The notes: generated from the sequence alone by a model not told the origin. DNA of 64,000 bases from CAXMST01 sp038206985 (GCA_038206985.1 JBBRAH010000002.1:103933-167932), one strand, 5' to 3'; shown: positions 41,244 to 50,915, counted from the first letter of the stretch. Numbers and translations are program-made.

Positions 41244-43463
41244 ATGAGTGCCACGGGACGCAGACGACTGCAGACAGGGGTCAGGGCGGCGAGCGCGCCA
41301 CGCCTGCTCGTGCGCGCTTTCGCGCTCGTCGCCGCGCTCGGCCTCGCGGCGGCGGGACCGGCGCTTGGCGGCGAAGTGGACGCCGGCTCCCTGCGCGCCG
41401 GCTCCTCCGGCAGCTCACTGACCTTCACCCAGCCCGGCGCCCCGGAGGCAACCCTCGAGCTCGCCGGCACCTCACCCGCCGGGCTGAAGCCCAAGCTCGA
41501 GCGGGTCGGTGAGGGCATGATCCGGGCCCGCTTCAATGCCCCGGCCGCAACCCTGGCGACAGCGGCTGAGTTCATCCGCCCCGACGGCGAGCTGTTCCTC
41601 GGCTTCGGCGAGCGCTCCGATCAGGTCGTGCGCTCGAGCGGGACGATCGAGCACCGGGTCCTCGAAGGTCCCTACCAGGACATCGAGGAGCCGGGCATCG
41701 CCGCCTTCGTGCCGGCGCCCGGCTACTCGACCCGCGAGGATGCCTCCTACTTCCCGATTCCCTGGCTGATTTCGACCCGCGGCTACGGAGTGCTGATCGA
41801 CAACGATGTCCAGAGTCGCAATCGGCTCGGCTCGCCCTGGACGGCCGAGACCGACGGCCGGCGGCTCTCGCTGCTCGTCGTCGCCGGCCCCACCCCGCGC
41901 AAGGTGCTCGACCGCTTCAGCGACCACGTCGGTCGCCAGCCCCGGGTGCTGCGCTCCGCGCTCGGGCCCTGGTGGCAGCCGCGCACCGGGGGTCCCAGCG
42001 ACCGGGAGATGATCAAGACCCTGCGCTCCAAAGGCGCCCTTGGCTCGGTCGTCCAGACCCCGCTGCACTACCTCCCATGCGCCGATCAGACCGGCATCCG
42101 GGAGCAGGAGCGCGAGCGCACCGCCCGCTTCAGCAAGGCCGGCCTCGACAACGTCACCTACTTCAACCCGATGATCTGCACCACCCATCCCCGCTACGAA
42201 GAGGCGGCGGCCAACGGCTGGCTCACCAAAAACGCGCTCGGCCAGCCCTACACCTACCGCTACACGGGCTCCAAGGTGTTCTTCGTCGGCCAGATCGATT
42301 TCCGGGCACCGGGAGCGCTCGGGTTCTACCGCGAGCTGACCGATGAGGCGATCGCCGATGGGCACGTCGGCTGGATGGAGGACTTCGGCGAGTACACGCC
42401 CGACGACGCGGTCGCCGCCGACGGCACGACCGGCACGATCGGCCACAACGCCTACCCCCGCGACTACCACCTGGGCGTCTTCGAGGCCACCGACGAGCGC
42501 CCCTGGATCCGCTACGTGCGCTCCGGCTGGACCGGTTCGGCGGCCGGCTCCCCGGTCGTCTGGGGCGGCGATCCAACGGTCGGCTGGGAGTTCGACGGGC
42601 TCGAGTCGGCGGTCAAGAACGGTCTGTCGATGGGCCTCAGCGGAGTCTCGCGCTGGGGCAGCGACATCGGCGGCTTCTTCGCGCTCTCTGAGAAGCAGAC
42701 GCCGCCGGAGCTGCTCAACCGCTGGATCGAGTTCGGCTTCGCCTCAGGCGTGATGCGCACCCAGGGCAACGGCTTCAGCCTGAGCGAGAGCTACAACGGC
42801 CGCCGGGCGATCATCACCGACCCCGAAGTGCTGCCGATCTGGGCCCGCTACGCGAAGCTCCGCGCCCGCTTTTTGCCCGAGATCACCCGCTCCGAGCGCA
42901 CCTACAAGCGCAGCGGCCTGCCGATCATGCGCCAGCTCGCGCTCGTCTACCCCAACGACCGCGCCGCGGTCAGCCGCGAGGACGAGTTCATGTTCGGCGA
43001 CTCGATCCTGGTCGCGCCGGTGCTCCGCCCCGGCCAGAGCGAGCGCAAGCTCTACCTGCCCAGGGGACGCTGGGTGGACCTCTGGCGCTCGGCCGACTCC
43101 AATCTGCAGAAGATCCGCAAACCGAAGATCATCCGCGGCGGCCGCGAGATCACGGTGCGCGCACCGCTCGCCGAGCTGCCGATGTTCGTCAAGCTCGGCT
43201 CCGAGCTGGAGCTGCTGCCGAAGGGCGGGCCGACCTGGAAGCAGGCGGTCAAGCGCGGCAAGAAGCGGCGCTCGGTGATCGCCTTCGGCGGCCACAAGAT
43301 CCGCATCCAGGGAGCCCGCAAGCGCACCTACCTCGTTCAGTGGACCCAGGCCGAACGTCCCCGCAGCGTGAAACTGCGCGGCAAGCGCGTCCCCTTCCGC
43401 TACAAACGCGGCGTCGTCGAGACCCGCCTCGAGACCCGCGGCGGCACGCTCAAAGCACGCTGA
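41244..43463 (+). CDS. Secreted glycoside hydrolase family 31 (alpha-glucosidase/sulfoquinovosidase-like)
   Basis: A 739-residue GH31 enzyme with an N-terminal signal peptide (LVRAFALVAALGLAAAGPAL). The nucleophile Asp is in GHVGWMEDFGEYTPDDA and the acid/base region is GVSRWGSDIGGFF. The WxxDFGEY form of the nucleophile motif is typical of the YihQ sulfoquinovosidase branch; specificity for sulfoquinovose is not proven. The C-terminal about 120 residues form a beta-rich, Lys/Arg-rich tail (KRGKKRRSVIAFGGHKIRIQ) as in other surface proteins of this window. Acts outside the cell on alpha-glycosides. Confidence 0.85.
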   Translation: MSATGRRRLQTGVRAASAPRLLVRAFALVAALGLAAAGPALGGEVDAGSLRAGSSGSSLTFTQPGAPEATLELAGTSPAGLKPKLERVGEGMIRARFNAPAATLATAAEFIRPDGELFLGFGERSDQVVRSSGTIEHRVLEGPYQDIEEPGIAAFVPAPGYSTREDASYFPIPWLISTRGYGVLIDNDVQSRNRLGSPWTAETDGRRLSLLVVAGPTPRKVLDRFSDHVGRQPRVLRSALGPWWQPRTGGPSDREMIKTLRSKGALGSVVQTPLHYLPCADQTGIREQERERTARFSKAGLDNVTYFNPMICTTHPRYEEAAANGWLTKNALGQPYTYRYTGSKVFFVGQIDFRAPGALGFYRELTDEAIADGHVGWMEDFGEYTPDDAVAADGTTGTIGHNAYPRDYHLGVFEATDERPWIRYVRSGWTGSAAGSPVVWGGDPTVGWEFDGLESAVKNGLSMGLSGVSRWGSDIGGFFALSEKQTPPELLNRWIEFGFASGVMRTQGNGFSLSESYNGRRAIITDPEVLPIWARYAKLRARFLPEITRSERTYKRSGLPIMRQLALVYPNDRAAVSREDEFMFGDSILVAPVLRPGQSERKLYLPRGRWVDLWRSADSNLQKIRKPKIIRGGREITVRAPLAELPMFVKLGSELELLPKGGPTWKQAVKRGKKRRSVIAFGGHKIRIQGARKRTYLVQWTQAERPRSVKLRGKRVPFRYKRGVVETRLETRGGTLKAR

Positions 43464-43639
43464 ACCGCGGTCGGCTACTAGACGCTGACCACGCCGGTGC
43501 GTGCCCGCGATTCAGGGTGCTTTCCCCGCAGCGGGACAGCTCGTCAAGATCGAGCCCCAGGGCCTCCGTCACCCGGTCCTCCGCCTCCCGACGGGTGTCT
43601 GCCGAAGCGACAATTCCCTCAACCGCAGCACCGGCACCG

Positions 43640-43804
43640 CCTTCGCTCGGCGTCAAGATCGGCCCGCTCAAGCACAAGGGCGGGCCGACGAAGACGATCC
43701 CGCTACAGGCCGGCAGCCCGGCGATCGACGGCACCAACCCACCCGACACCGACCAGCGCGGCGTACTCCGCAACGACCCGGACATCGGCGCCTACGAGCG
43801 CTGA
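43640..43804 (+). pseudogene. C-terminal fragment of a choice-of-anchor Q beta-helix protein
   Basis: The plus frame reads LGVKIGPLKHKGGPTKTIPL, QAGSPAIDGTNPPDTDQRGV and LRNDPDIGAYER followed by a stop. This is the ending of the beta-helix/choice-of-anchor-Q family; compare LSPLADNGGPTQTHAIGLSS in the intact gene at 54630. Nothing upstream belongs to such a protein, so only the last 50 or so residues survive. Confidence 0.6.
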
Positions 43805-43943
43805 GCCTGCACGGCTCAGCGGCCCCTGCGGACCACCAGCGTCTCGCGGGTTCCCTTGCGGGAGCGCTTTGCCGAGCTTGCCCGGGTCGAGCGTCGTGAA
43901 CAGCGGCGCTACCTTGCGCAGTTTCAGCTTCAGGCTGTCGGAG
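43804..43943 (-). repeat. Decayed copy of the 3' end of the metzincin gene
   Basis: 43804-43859 is nearly identical to 44460-44515 and 43855-43943 closely matches 44682-44769. The 171 bp between these blocks in the intact gene are missing, with CTTGC at both deletion edges. A one-base insertion (GCTTTGCC against GCTTGCC) breaks the frame. It encodes SDSLKLKLRKVAPLFTTLD as in the intact gene. A duplicated and collapsing gene tail. Confidence 0.75.
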
Positions 43944-44058
43944 CCTCCGGAACCTCGAATATTGGCCCGCGCACGTCGCTGGGGGCTGCCGAAAAAGAGA
44001 CTAGGATGTCGCGTCAGCCAAGGCCAGTAGGCCGTTACTCGTATCCTGGGAGGATCCA

Positions 44059-44391
44059 ATGTCCAGTCCGATCGCCATATCTCGTGGCCGTCTCGCGGCC
44101 GCACTTGCGGCTGGCACGGTTGCTGTTGCGCTCGCAGCCTGCGGCACGGAGAACAGCGTCGATCAGGCCTCGCTCGAATCGGGGATGGTGAGCGTGGGGC
44201 AGCGAACCGCCGATGTCGAGTCCGCTTCCTGCCCCGAGGACGTGAGCTCCGATGTGGGCACCGAGTTCGAATGCATCGTGACCAACGCCAAGGGTCAGGA
44301 AGTTCCCGTAACGGCAACGATCACGAGCGAGGGGGACGAGGACGTCCAGTTTGAGGTTCAGACCGTCGACGGTGTGGACATCACCAGGTAG
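44059..44391 (+). CDS. DUF4333 domain lipoprotein
   Basis: A 110-residue lipoprotein: signal sequence LAAALAAGTVAVALAAC with lipobox LAAC, then a single DUF4333 domain (ADVESASCPEDVSSDVGTEF, ECIVTNAKGQEVPVTATITS). The two Cys of the domain probably form a disulfide. Common and usually multicopy in actinobacteria; function unknown. GGGAGGATCCA gives a strong ribosome site before the ATG. Confidence 0.85.
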   Translation: MSSPIAISRGRLAAALAAGTVAVALAACGTENSVDQASLESGMVSVGQRTADVESASCPEDVSSDVGTEFECIVTNAKGQEVPVTATITSEGDEDVQFEVQTVDGVDITR

Positions 44392-44471
44392 CAGCCTGAC
44401 GCGGCGCGCGCGAGTCGACGTTCCAGAGGACGTGGCTGCCCTTGCGACGCTGAACCCCCAGCCTGCACGGC

Positions 44472-47400
44472 TCAGCGGCCCCTGCGGACCACCAGCGTCT
44501 CGCGGGTTCCCTTGCCCGAGGCCTTCAACTTCAGCTTCAGCTTGACCTTCTTGCGCGGCTTGCCCTTGAGCCGCAGCTTCAGGCGCTTCTCGCCGGTCCC
44601 GAGCCTGGTGCGGGTCGAGCGGACCCCCTTGCCGGAGACCGTGAGCTTCGAGGGAACGGTCGCCGCGAGCTGCAGGCGCAGCTTGCGGGAGCGCTTGCCG
44701 AGCTTGCTCGCATCGAGCGTCGTGAACAGCGGCGCCACCTTGCGTAGCTTCAGCTTGAGGCTGTCGGAGCTACGGCGGCCGGCGTAGTCGCGAGCGGTCA
44801 GCTTGATCGAGCGGCCGAGCCGGTAGACCGGCGCATCGACACTCTCGCCCTTGCCCAGCCGCTTGCCGCCGGAGCTCCAGATCAGCTGCTTGCCGGTGAT
44901 CGGCTTGCCGCGGTCGTCGAATGCCTGACCGGAGAGGCTGAGGTTGGTGTCAGAGAGGACCACGAGTCGCCGGGCGGCCGGCTCGGTGATCGTCACCTCG
45001 GGCTTGACCCCTGTTGCGGAGATCCGCTTGACCTCGTCGCGGGCCACGTTGAAGCCATCGCTGCTGATCACCCGCAGACGCCCCTTCTTACCGCTTCGGG
45101 GCAGCGCCGAGCCGGGGATCCGGGCACTGTTGCCGCTGATCCCGATCGCCACCGTCTCCCAGCTGCGACCGCCGTCGGGGCTGAACTCGATCCGGGAGCT
45201 GAGCGGATCACCGTCGGCATCGCCGCTCTGCCAGCGGACGCTGAACCGATCCTTGCCCTTGATCCGGGTTCCGGCCTTCGGCCTCTTCAACTTGACCGTC
45301 GGAGCGGCCGGGCTAGCGTTGCGAGCCACCAGCAGCGAGCCCGAAGAGCGCAGCTCGACCCGGGCGGCGGCCGCCGAGGACGGCACGGTGGCGGTGAACG
45401 AGCTGGTCGGATCATCGCCGCCGGCCTCGGTCCGGTGCTCGACCGTCGGCGCGGCCACGTCGGTCGAGGAGATCACGCCCCCGCCCGCGTCCTTGACGAT
45501 CACCGTGACCGTTGGCGCGCCGCCGGTCGGGGGCTGAAAGCGGGGCGTGCCGCGATCGGTCTCGACCCTGGTGATCTCCTGCTCGTAAGGCGGGAAGGCA
45601 CGCAGCACGGCATCGACGCTCAGCACAGGCTGCTCGGCGGCGGCTCCAGCGCCGGGGCCGCTACCGCGCGCATTCGCAGCAGGGGACGAGACGGCGCCGG
45701 TCCGGCTCACGGTCGGATCCGAGGCGCCCTCGAGGAAGCAACAGGAGCCGTCCCAACCGGGATTGATGCGACCGCCGCGCTGCAGCTCCCGCGCGACCTC
45801 CGACCAATAGGGAGTCGAGACCCAGGTCCGCCCGGGGAAGGTTCCGCCCGCCGTCTCCGCCGAGCAATAGGACATGTAGTCGTAGATCTGCGGCACCGCA
45901 TCCGGCGTTGCATCGAAGACCCCGGCCTTCTCGGGCCCCACCGGCTGGAAGCGGCCGGGCCCGCCTCCCGACCAGTAGCTGGGGATCAAGCCGATCCCAT
46001 TGATCGGGGCGCGCTGGCTCATCGGCCCGACCAGGGCGCTGTCCTCGCAGGCGCTGCCACGCTGCCCGTGGGCCAGGCCGAGCGAATGGCCCGCCTCGTG
46101 CGCAGTGAAGTCGAGTCGCAAGTTGATGCAGTTGGTCGCCCCGATCGGGCTCGGGCCCAAACCGCTGCAGCCGCCGAGGCCGCCGACGTAGAGGCCGAGC
46201 ATCTTGCCGGGCGGGCGGGTGCTGCCGTAGGCCTCGTTCAACCTGCTGATCGCGCGCTCGGTCACATCCTTGGTCTTCGGGTCGGACTCGGCTGCCTCGG
46301 CCGCAACGATGTCGGTCATATCGACCGGCCCGAAGCGCGGGCTGATCAGGATCCTCCCCGGCCAGACCATCTGCATCGGGGCGAAATAATCGCGCAGCGG
46401 GAAGTTCGGCGACTGCAGGCCGCTGGTCCCGTCGGGGTGGTCGTAGGTGAGCGCCACCGGGTGCAGCGTCAGCGTTCGTGTGCGCAGAAAGTCGATGTCG
46501 CGCAGGACGAAGTGATTGTTCGGCGCGCAGCAGTCGCTGACCCGGGCGGAGACCGAGCTCGGGCCGGTGGTCGCGGCCAGGGTCAGGTCGCGGCTCTCCC
46601 GCGTCCAGGAGTTGGGCAAGATGAAGTTGAAGCTGCCGTCGCTGGCGGCCCGCAGGACGGCGAGGTCGGGGTCCGCCTGCAGCGTCGCGGGCGAGAAGTG
46701 CGGCCGCAACGGCGACTCCGGCAACTCGCGCCAGCCGGTCGGAGTGCCCGGTGCCCGTTCGTAGCCTCGCAGCAGCGCTTCGGTGCCGCGCACGGGGACG
46801 TCGGCGCCACGGGCGGCGCCGTAGACGCGGGCGATCGTCATCTTCTCCTCGGCCAGCGGCACGCCGTCGTAGGCCTCGGCCGGGGCGGTCGGCAGCCCGG
46901 GCAGGGTCGTGAAGGAGTTCGGCTGCGGCAGACGCTCTACCTGCACCGCCTGGGTCACCTCGATCGACTCGGTGAGGATGTCCACGGCTCCGTCGACGAC
47001 GCGCACGGTTGCGCTCGCCGAGGTGACGCGGCCGAGCGAGTCGCGGACCCAGGCACGGACCTCGTTGTTCCCGGGTCGCATCCCAGAGATGCGGCGGAAG
47101 TCGAAGCTGCCGTCGCCATCGACTTGTGCGGTGCGGTTGCAGCTGGTCGGGATCGTGGCCCCGCGATTGGCGACCACGCAGAACTCCGCCAGGCCGGCCG
47201 GCGCATTTACCTCGCCGGTGACAGGCGCGTCGGTCGAGGCGAACAGCTCGCCCGGTCCCGGTGATGTGATCTCAACCGTGGGAGGCGCTGGAGGTGGCAG
47301 GGGTGGCAGGCCGTCACCCTCATCGACGCGGTAGGTCAGATTGTCGAGCTGTGCCGTGTACTGGTGGCCGTCGCCCGATTCACGAAAGCCGGTCAGTGGG

Positions 47401-47936
47401 TTGCCGCTGAAGACGAGCACCACCTTGCGGATGCTGTAGGCGAAGGCGTCGATCGACAGGGGGTGCGTGAGGCTGGCCCCGCCGACGTAGGTGCGAGGTG
47501 TCGAGGCGACAATCCCGCCGGAGGCGTTGTAGCCGACGAGCTGCACGCTCGGGCAGTCGAACTCGAAGCAGCTGTAGGGCACCACGGTGCCGACCCGGAC
47601 GGAGAGCGAGCGCGCCTCCTTGCCCGACTCGAAGCGGAACTCCAGCCGGTGGTTGCCGGTCGTGCAGAGCGGGCCGGAGTTCGGGCAATCGCCCGCCCGG
47701 CGCAGCGCCATGGTCCCCGATTGCGTCTTGCCGGTCGCATCGAAGACCTTCGGGTTGAGCGGAATCGTCAGCCCGCCGGGGCCGCTGCTGACCACGGTGT
47801 TGTTGGCGAGCGCGTCGAAGTCGAGCGAGTACGTGCCGGCGCTCACGGGGGCGGGCGCAAGCAGGGCCAAAGCGGCAGCAACCAGTGCAACTACCAGGAG
47901 CAGTCGGATCCGGACGAGATCGATGACGGACGCCAT
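44472..47936 (-). CDS. Large secreted metzincin-type metalloprotease with Ig-like and basic C-terminal repeats
   Basis: A 1154-residue exported protein (signal: VRIRLLLVVALVAAALALLA). After a beta-sandwich domain and Ig-like modules (PPTVEITSPGPGELFASTDA), the protease core has the zinc motif AHEAGHSLGLAHGQRGSACE (HExxHxxGxxH) near residue 625 and a Met-turn candidate IYDYMSYCS downstream. More Ig-like domains follow and the last 110 residues are Lys/Arg-rich (KRLKLRLKGKPRKKVKLKLK). Likely a cell-surface protease. ATG 47936 begins the signal peptide; ATG 47969 is possible. Confidence 0.75.
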   Translation of the reverse strand: MASVIDLVRIRLLLVVALVAAALALLAPAPVSAGTYSLDFDALANNTVVSSGPGGLTIPLNPKVFDATGKTQSGTMALRRAGDCPNSGPLCTTGNHRLEFRFESGKEARSLSVRVGTVVPYSCFEFDCPSVQLVGYNASGGIVASTPRTYVGGASLTHPLSIDAFAYSIRKVVLVFSGNPLTGFRESGDGHQYTAQLDNLTYRVDEGDGLPPLPPPAPPTVEITSPGPGELFASTDAPVTGEVNAPAGLAEFCVVANRGATIPTSCNRTAQVDGDGSFDFRRISGMRPGNNEVRAWVRDSLGRVTSASATVRVVDGAVDILTESIEVTQAVQVERLPQPNSFTTLPGLPTAPAEAYDGVPLAEEKMTIARVYGAARGADVPVRGTEALLRGYERAPGTPTGWRELPESPLRPHFSPATLQADPDLAVLRAASDGSFNFILPNSWTRESRDLTLAATTGPSSVSARVSDCCAPNNHFVLRDIDFLRTRTLTLHPVALTYDHPDGTSGLQSPNFPLRDYFAPMQMVWPGRILISPRFGPVDMTDIVAAEAAESDPKTKDVTERAISRLNEAYGSTRPPGKMLGLYVGGLGGCSGLGPSPIGATNCINLRLDFTAHEAGHSLGLAHGQRGSACEDSALVGPMSQRAPINGIGLIPSYWSGGGPGRFQPVGPEKAGVFDATPDAVPQIYDYMSYCSAETAGGTFPGRTWVSTPYWSEVARELQRGGRINPGWDGSCCFLEGASDPTVSRTGAVSSPAANARGSGPGAGAAAEQPVLSVDAVLRAFPPYEQEITRVETDRGTPRFQPPTGGAPTVTVIVKDAGGGVISSTDVAAPTVEHRTEAGGDDPTSSFTATVPSSAAAARVELRSSGSLLVARNASPAAPTVKLKRPKAGTRIKGKDRFSVRWQSGDADGDPLSSRIEFSPDGGRSWETVAIGISGNSARIPGSALPRSGKKGRLRVISSDGFNVARDEVKRISATGVKPEVTITEPAARRLVVLSDTNLSLSGQAFDDRGKPITGKQLIWSSGGKRLGKGESVDAPVYRLGRSIKLTARDYAGRRSSDSLKLKLRKVAPLFTTLDASKLGKRSRKLRLQLAATVPSKLTVSGKGVRSTRTRLGTGEKRLKLRLKGKPRKKVKLKLKLKASGKGTRETLVVRRGR

Positions 47937-48032
47937 CCCGCTTCGATCATCCTCCCGCACCCGAACCATGTCAAATGGAACTTGAGGTCCGGGGTGTTTG
48001 TCGGGGGTGTTCGACCCCGGCGCCGGCTACTT

Positions 48033-49565
48033 CTACTTTTTCTTCTTGACGACGGCCTTCAGGTGGGCGATGCCTTTGTCTTCGCTGGCGACGTAGACGT
48101 CACGGCCCCCGCCTGCGATCGCGACGTCGTAGGCACTGCTGAGTCCACGGCCATCCCTGCACGTCCCGGCGCCATCCTCGCTGGCGCCGTCCTCGCTGAC
48201 ACATCCGCGGGTGCCGGGGAGTTGCTTGTAGGCACCCGACTTACGGTTGACGCGGAAGACAACGACGGCGCTTGCATTGGTGGCGGCGAAGTAGAGCGTC
48301 TTGCCGTCAGGGGAGAGTGCGCCGGCGTAGCCACCCTGCAGCGCCCGTCCGTCTCGACAGGTATCCACACCATCGACACTCGAGCCGTCCGGCGTGATGC
48401 AGGCGGCGCTGCCCGTCCGCTGGCTCAGGGTCCCCTTCTTCTTGTTGCGGTCGAGGACCGCTGTCTCCATCGGGTTGAAGCCGGCGATGTACAGGTACTT
48501 GCCGTTCTTGGAGGGCACGGCACGCTCGGCATCGTCGAGTCCCCTGGCCTTGCTGCAGGTATCGGGTCCGGCGACACTGGCGCCGGTATCGCTGATGCAC
48601 CCCCTCTTCCCGGGTAGCTGCACGAGTCCGCCCTTCGAGTTGCGCTTCAGCACCGCGACCAGATTCTCCTCGCGGTTGGGCGCGTAGACGAACTTGTTGT
48701 CGGCCAGTCCCACCTCGAACGGCTGCGCCAGCGCATAGGCGGCCCTGCAGACCACGCTGGGAGTCGACGCAATCGTCGTCCCGTCACCGGTGATGCAGCC
48801 GTCCTTGCCCTTGAGCTGCCGCAGGGTGCCCATCTTGGCGTTGCGCTTGAAGATCGCGATGCCGCCCTCCGGTGCCGAGTCGTAGTCGTTGGCGTAGAGG
48901 AACTTGTTGTCCGGCGAGAGCTGCACGCTGGCGACGACGCCGATCTCGCGGCCCGGCTTGCAGATGCCGGCTCCGAGCGGCGTCGAGCCGTCGGGGCTGA
49001 AGCACCCCTTCTTACCCGGGAGCTGCTTCAGCGTTCCCTTCTTGACGCTCCGCTTGAAGACGGTCACGCCACCGGCAGAGCTATCGCTCGACTGCGAGGC
49101 GCCGTAGAGGTAGCGGCCATCGCCACTGATCACCAGCGACTTGCCGTCGCCGCTGCTGAGGTTGCGGGCCACCTTGCAGGTTCCCGGACCGTCCTCGCTG
49201 GAGCCGTCAGCAGAGAAGCACCCCTGTTTGCCCGGCAGCTGCTTGAGCGAGCCGTTGGCCTTGCGCTTCAATAGCGAGAGCACCGGTGGGGCCGAGGCGT
49301 CTCCGTAGCCAACGATGTAGGCGAACTTTTCATCCGGGCTGAGCACCGTCGTGGTCGAGCCGCCGCCGCCACGGATGTCCACGCAGGTGCCGGCGCCGTC
49401 ATCGCTGGCGCCATCGCTGCTGTAGCAGGCCTTCTTGTCCGCGGACTGAGTCAGTGAACCAAGCGGCTTACCCGCCGCGAGCGCGACGGCCGCCATCCCG
49501 ATCGTCGCGAACAGGACCAGGGCCGCCCCGACCACTCGCTGAAGGGTGTTCCTCTGGATCCTCAT
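48033..49565 (-). CDS. Secreted seven-repeat beta-propeller protein with Cys-paired loops
   Basis: A 510-residue exported protein (signal MRIQRNTLQRVVGAALVLFA). It resembles YVTN/lactonase-type propellers: blade strands such as SPDNKFLYANDYDSAPEGGI and SPDGKTLYFAATNASAVVVF. Seven times a loop of the form QLPGKxGCxxxDGxSxDGxxTCxxxR follows, each with two Cys that could form a disulfide. Seven loops fit a seven-bladed propeller. Ligand or enzyme activity unknown. ATG 49565 is preferred: GAGGAG lies upstream. Confidence 0.7.
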   Translation of the reverse strand: MRIQRNTLQRVVGAALVLFATIGMAAVALAAGKPLGSLTQSADKKACYSSDGASDDGAGTCVDIRGGGGSTTTVLSPDEKFAYIVGYGDASAPPVLSLLKRKANGSLKQLPGKQGCFSADGSSEDGPGTCKVARNLSSGDGKSLVISGDGRYLYGASQSSDSSAGGVTVFKRSVKKGTLKQLPGKKGCFSPDGSTPLGAGICKPGREIGVVASVQLSPDNKFLYANDYDSAPEGGIAIFKRNAKMGTLRQLKGKDGCITGDGTTIASTPSVVCRAAYALAQPFEVGLADNKFVYAPNREENLVAVLKRNSKGGLVQLPGKRGCISDTGASVAGPDTCSKARGLDDAERAVPSKNGKYLYIAGFNPMETAVLDRNKKKGTLSQRTGSAACITPDGSSVDGVDTCRDGRALQGGYAGALSPDGKTLYFAATNASAVVVFRVNRKSGAYKQLPGTRGCVSEDGASEDGAGTCRDGRGLSSAYDVAIAGGGRDVYVASEDKGIAHLKAVVKKKK

Positions 49566-49682
49566 CACGTGGCTCCTCTCGCTCGCTGACAGCGGCAACC
49601 CTATTCCATAGTTCCCTCGCAGGCAAACGCTGTTGGTCGGCTCTGAAAGACGGCCCGATCCACCCGTCGCTACGGTTGCGCA

Positions 49683-50915
49683 ATGCCTTCCTCAGACACA
49701 CGTGACCATGACCTCGTCGTCTTCGGCGCCACCGGCTTCGTCGGCAAGCTGACCGCGGCCTACCTGGCGGAAGCCGCACCGGCTGGAACCAGGATCGCCC
49801 TCGCCGGCCGCTCGCAGGAAAAGCTCGAGCGCACCAGGGCCGAGCTGCCCGCTGCCGCGGCCGAGTGGCCGCTGATCGTCGCCGACAGCGCCGAGCCGGC
49901 CTCCCTCGCCTCGATGGCCGCCTCGAGCACGGCGATCGCGACCACCGTCGGCCCCTACTATCGCTACGGCCTGCCCCTGGTCGAGGCCTGCGCGGAGGCC
50001 GGCACCCACTACGCCGACCTGACCGGCGAGACCCTGTTCATGCGGCGTTCGATCGACGAATACGACGATGCCGCCAAGGCCAGCGGCGCCCGCATCGTCC
50101 ACACCTGCGGCTTCGACTCGATCCCCTCCGACATCGGCGTGATGCTGTTGGCCGACCACGCCCGCGAGGCCGGCCTCGGCGACCTCGAGGAGACGACCCT
50201 GGTGGTCAAGTCGATGCGCGGCGGCGTCAGTGGCGGCACCATCGACTCGATGCGCGGCCAACTCGACGCGGCCAAGGCCGACAAGAGCCTCCGCAAGGTG
50301 ATGGTCGACCCCTACTCACTGAGCCCCGACCGCAGCGCCGAGCCCAAGGGTGGCAACGAACGCGATCCGATGGGTGTGATCCGCGACGAGCAGCTCGGCG
50401 GCTTCCTCGCCCCGTTCGTGATGGGCACCGTCAACACCCGCGTGGTGCGGCGCTCGAGCGCCCTGCAGGACCACGCCTACGGGCCGAAGTTCCGCTACCG
50501 CGAGCTGGTGCTCGCCGGCGGCCTGCCGCTGGGCCCGGTCAAGGCGGCCGGAATCGTCGCCGGCCTGGGAGCGCTGGTCGCGGGCCTCTCGATCGGCCCG
50601 ACACGCAAGCTGCTCGACCGCGTCCTCCCCGACCCAGGCGAGGGCCCCAACGAGAGCGCCCGCGAGAAGGGCTTCTTCAAGATCGACACCCACGCCAAGA
50701 CCAGCAAGGGCGGCGACCTCGTCTGCAGGATCTCCGCCCCCGGCGACCCCGGCTATAAGGCCACCGCCGTGATGCTCGGCGAGGCCGGCCTGGCGCTGGC
50801 GCTGGATGGGGAGAAGCTGCCGGAGGCTGCGGGCATGCTCACCCCGGCGACGGGAATCGGCCTGCCGCTGGCCGAGCGGCTGCGGGCCGCCGGGCACAGC
50901 TACGACGTGAGCTGA
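49683..50915 (+). CDS. Saccharopine dehydrogenase-like / trans-acting enoyl reductase family protein
   Basis: A 410-residue protein with an N-terminal Rossmann motif LVVFGATGFVGKLTAAYLAE and GRSQEKLERTRAEL, then TVGPYYRYGLPLVEACAEAG and HYADLTGETLFMRRSIDEYD, characteristic of the saccharopine dehydrogenase-like/enoyl reductase group known from mycobacterial lipid (PDIM, glycolipid) synthesis. Predicted NADPH-dependent reductase of lipid precursors; the exact substrate is unknown. TACGGT ends 6 nt before the ATG. Confidence 0.83.
   Translation: MPSSDTRDHDLVVFGATGFVGKLTAAYLAEAAPAGTRIALAGRSQEKLERTRAELPAAAAEWPLIVADSAEPASLASMAASSTAIATTVGPYYRYGLPLVEACAEAGTHYADLTGETLFMRRSIDEYDDAAKASGARIVHTCGFDSIPSDIGVMLLADHAREAGLGDLEETTLVVKSMRGGVSGGTIDSMRGQLDAAKADKSLRKVMVDPYSLSPDRSAEPKGGNERDPMGVIRDEQLGGFLAPFVMGTVNTRVVRRSSALQDHAYGPKFRYRELVLAGGLPLGPVKAAGIVAGLGALVAGLSIGPTRKLLDRVLPDPGEGPNESAREKGFFKIDTHAKTSKGGDLVCRISAPGDPGYKATAVMLGEAGLALALDGEKLPEAAGMLTPATGIGLPLAERLRAAGHSYDVS

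Noticed and set aside
45435..47264. A 609-codon plus-strand frame
   Set aside because: Antisense to the metzincin gene, whose zinc motif and signal peptide support the minus strand.
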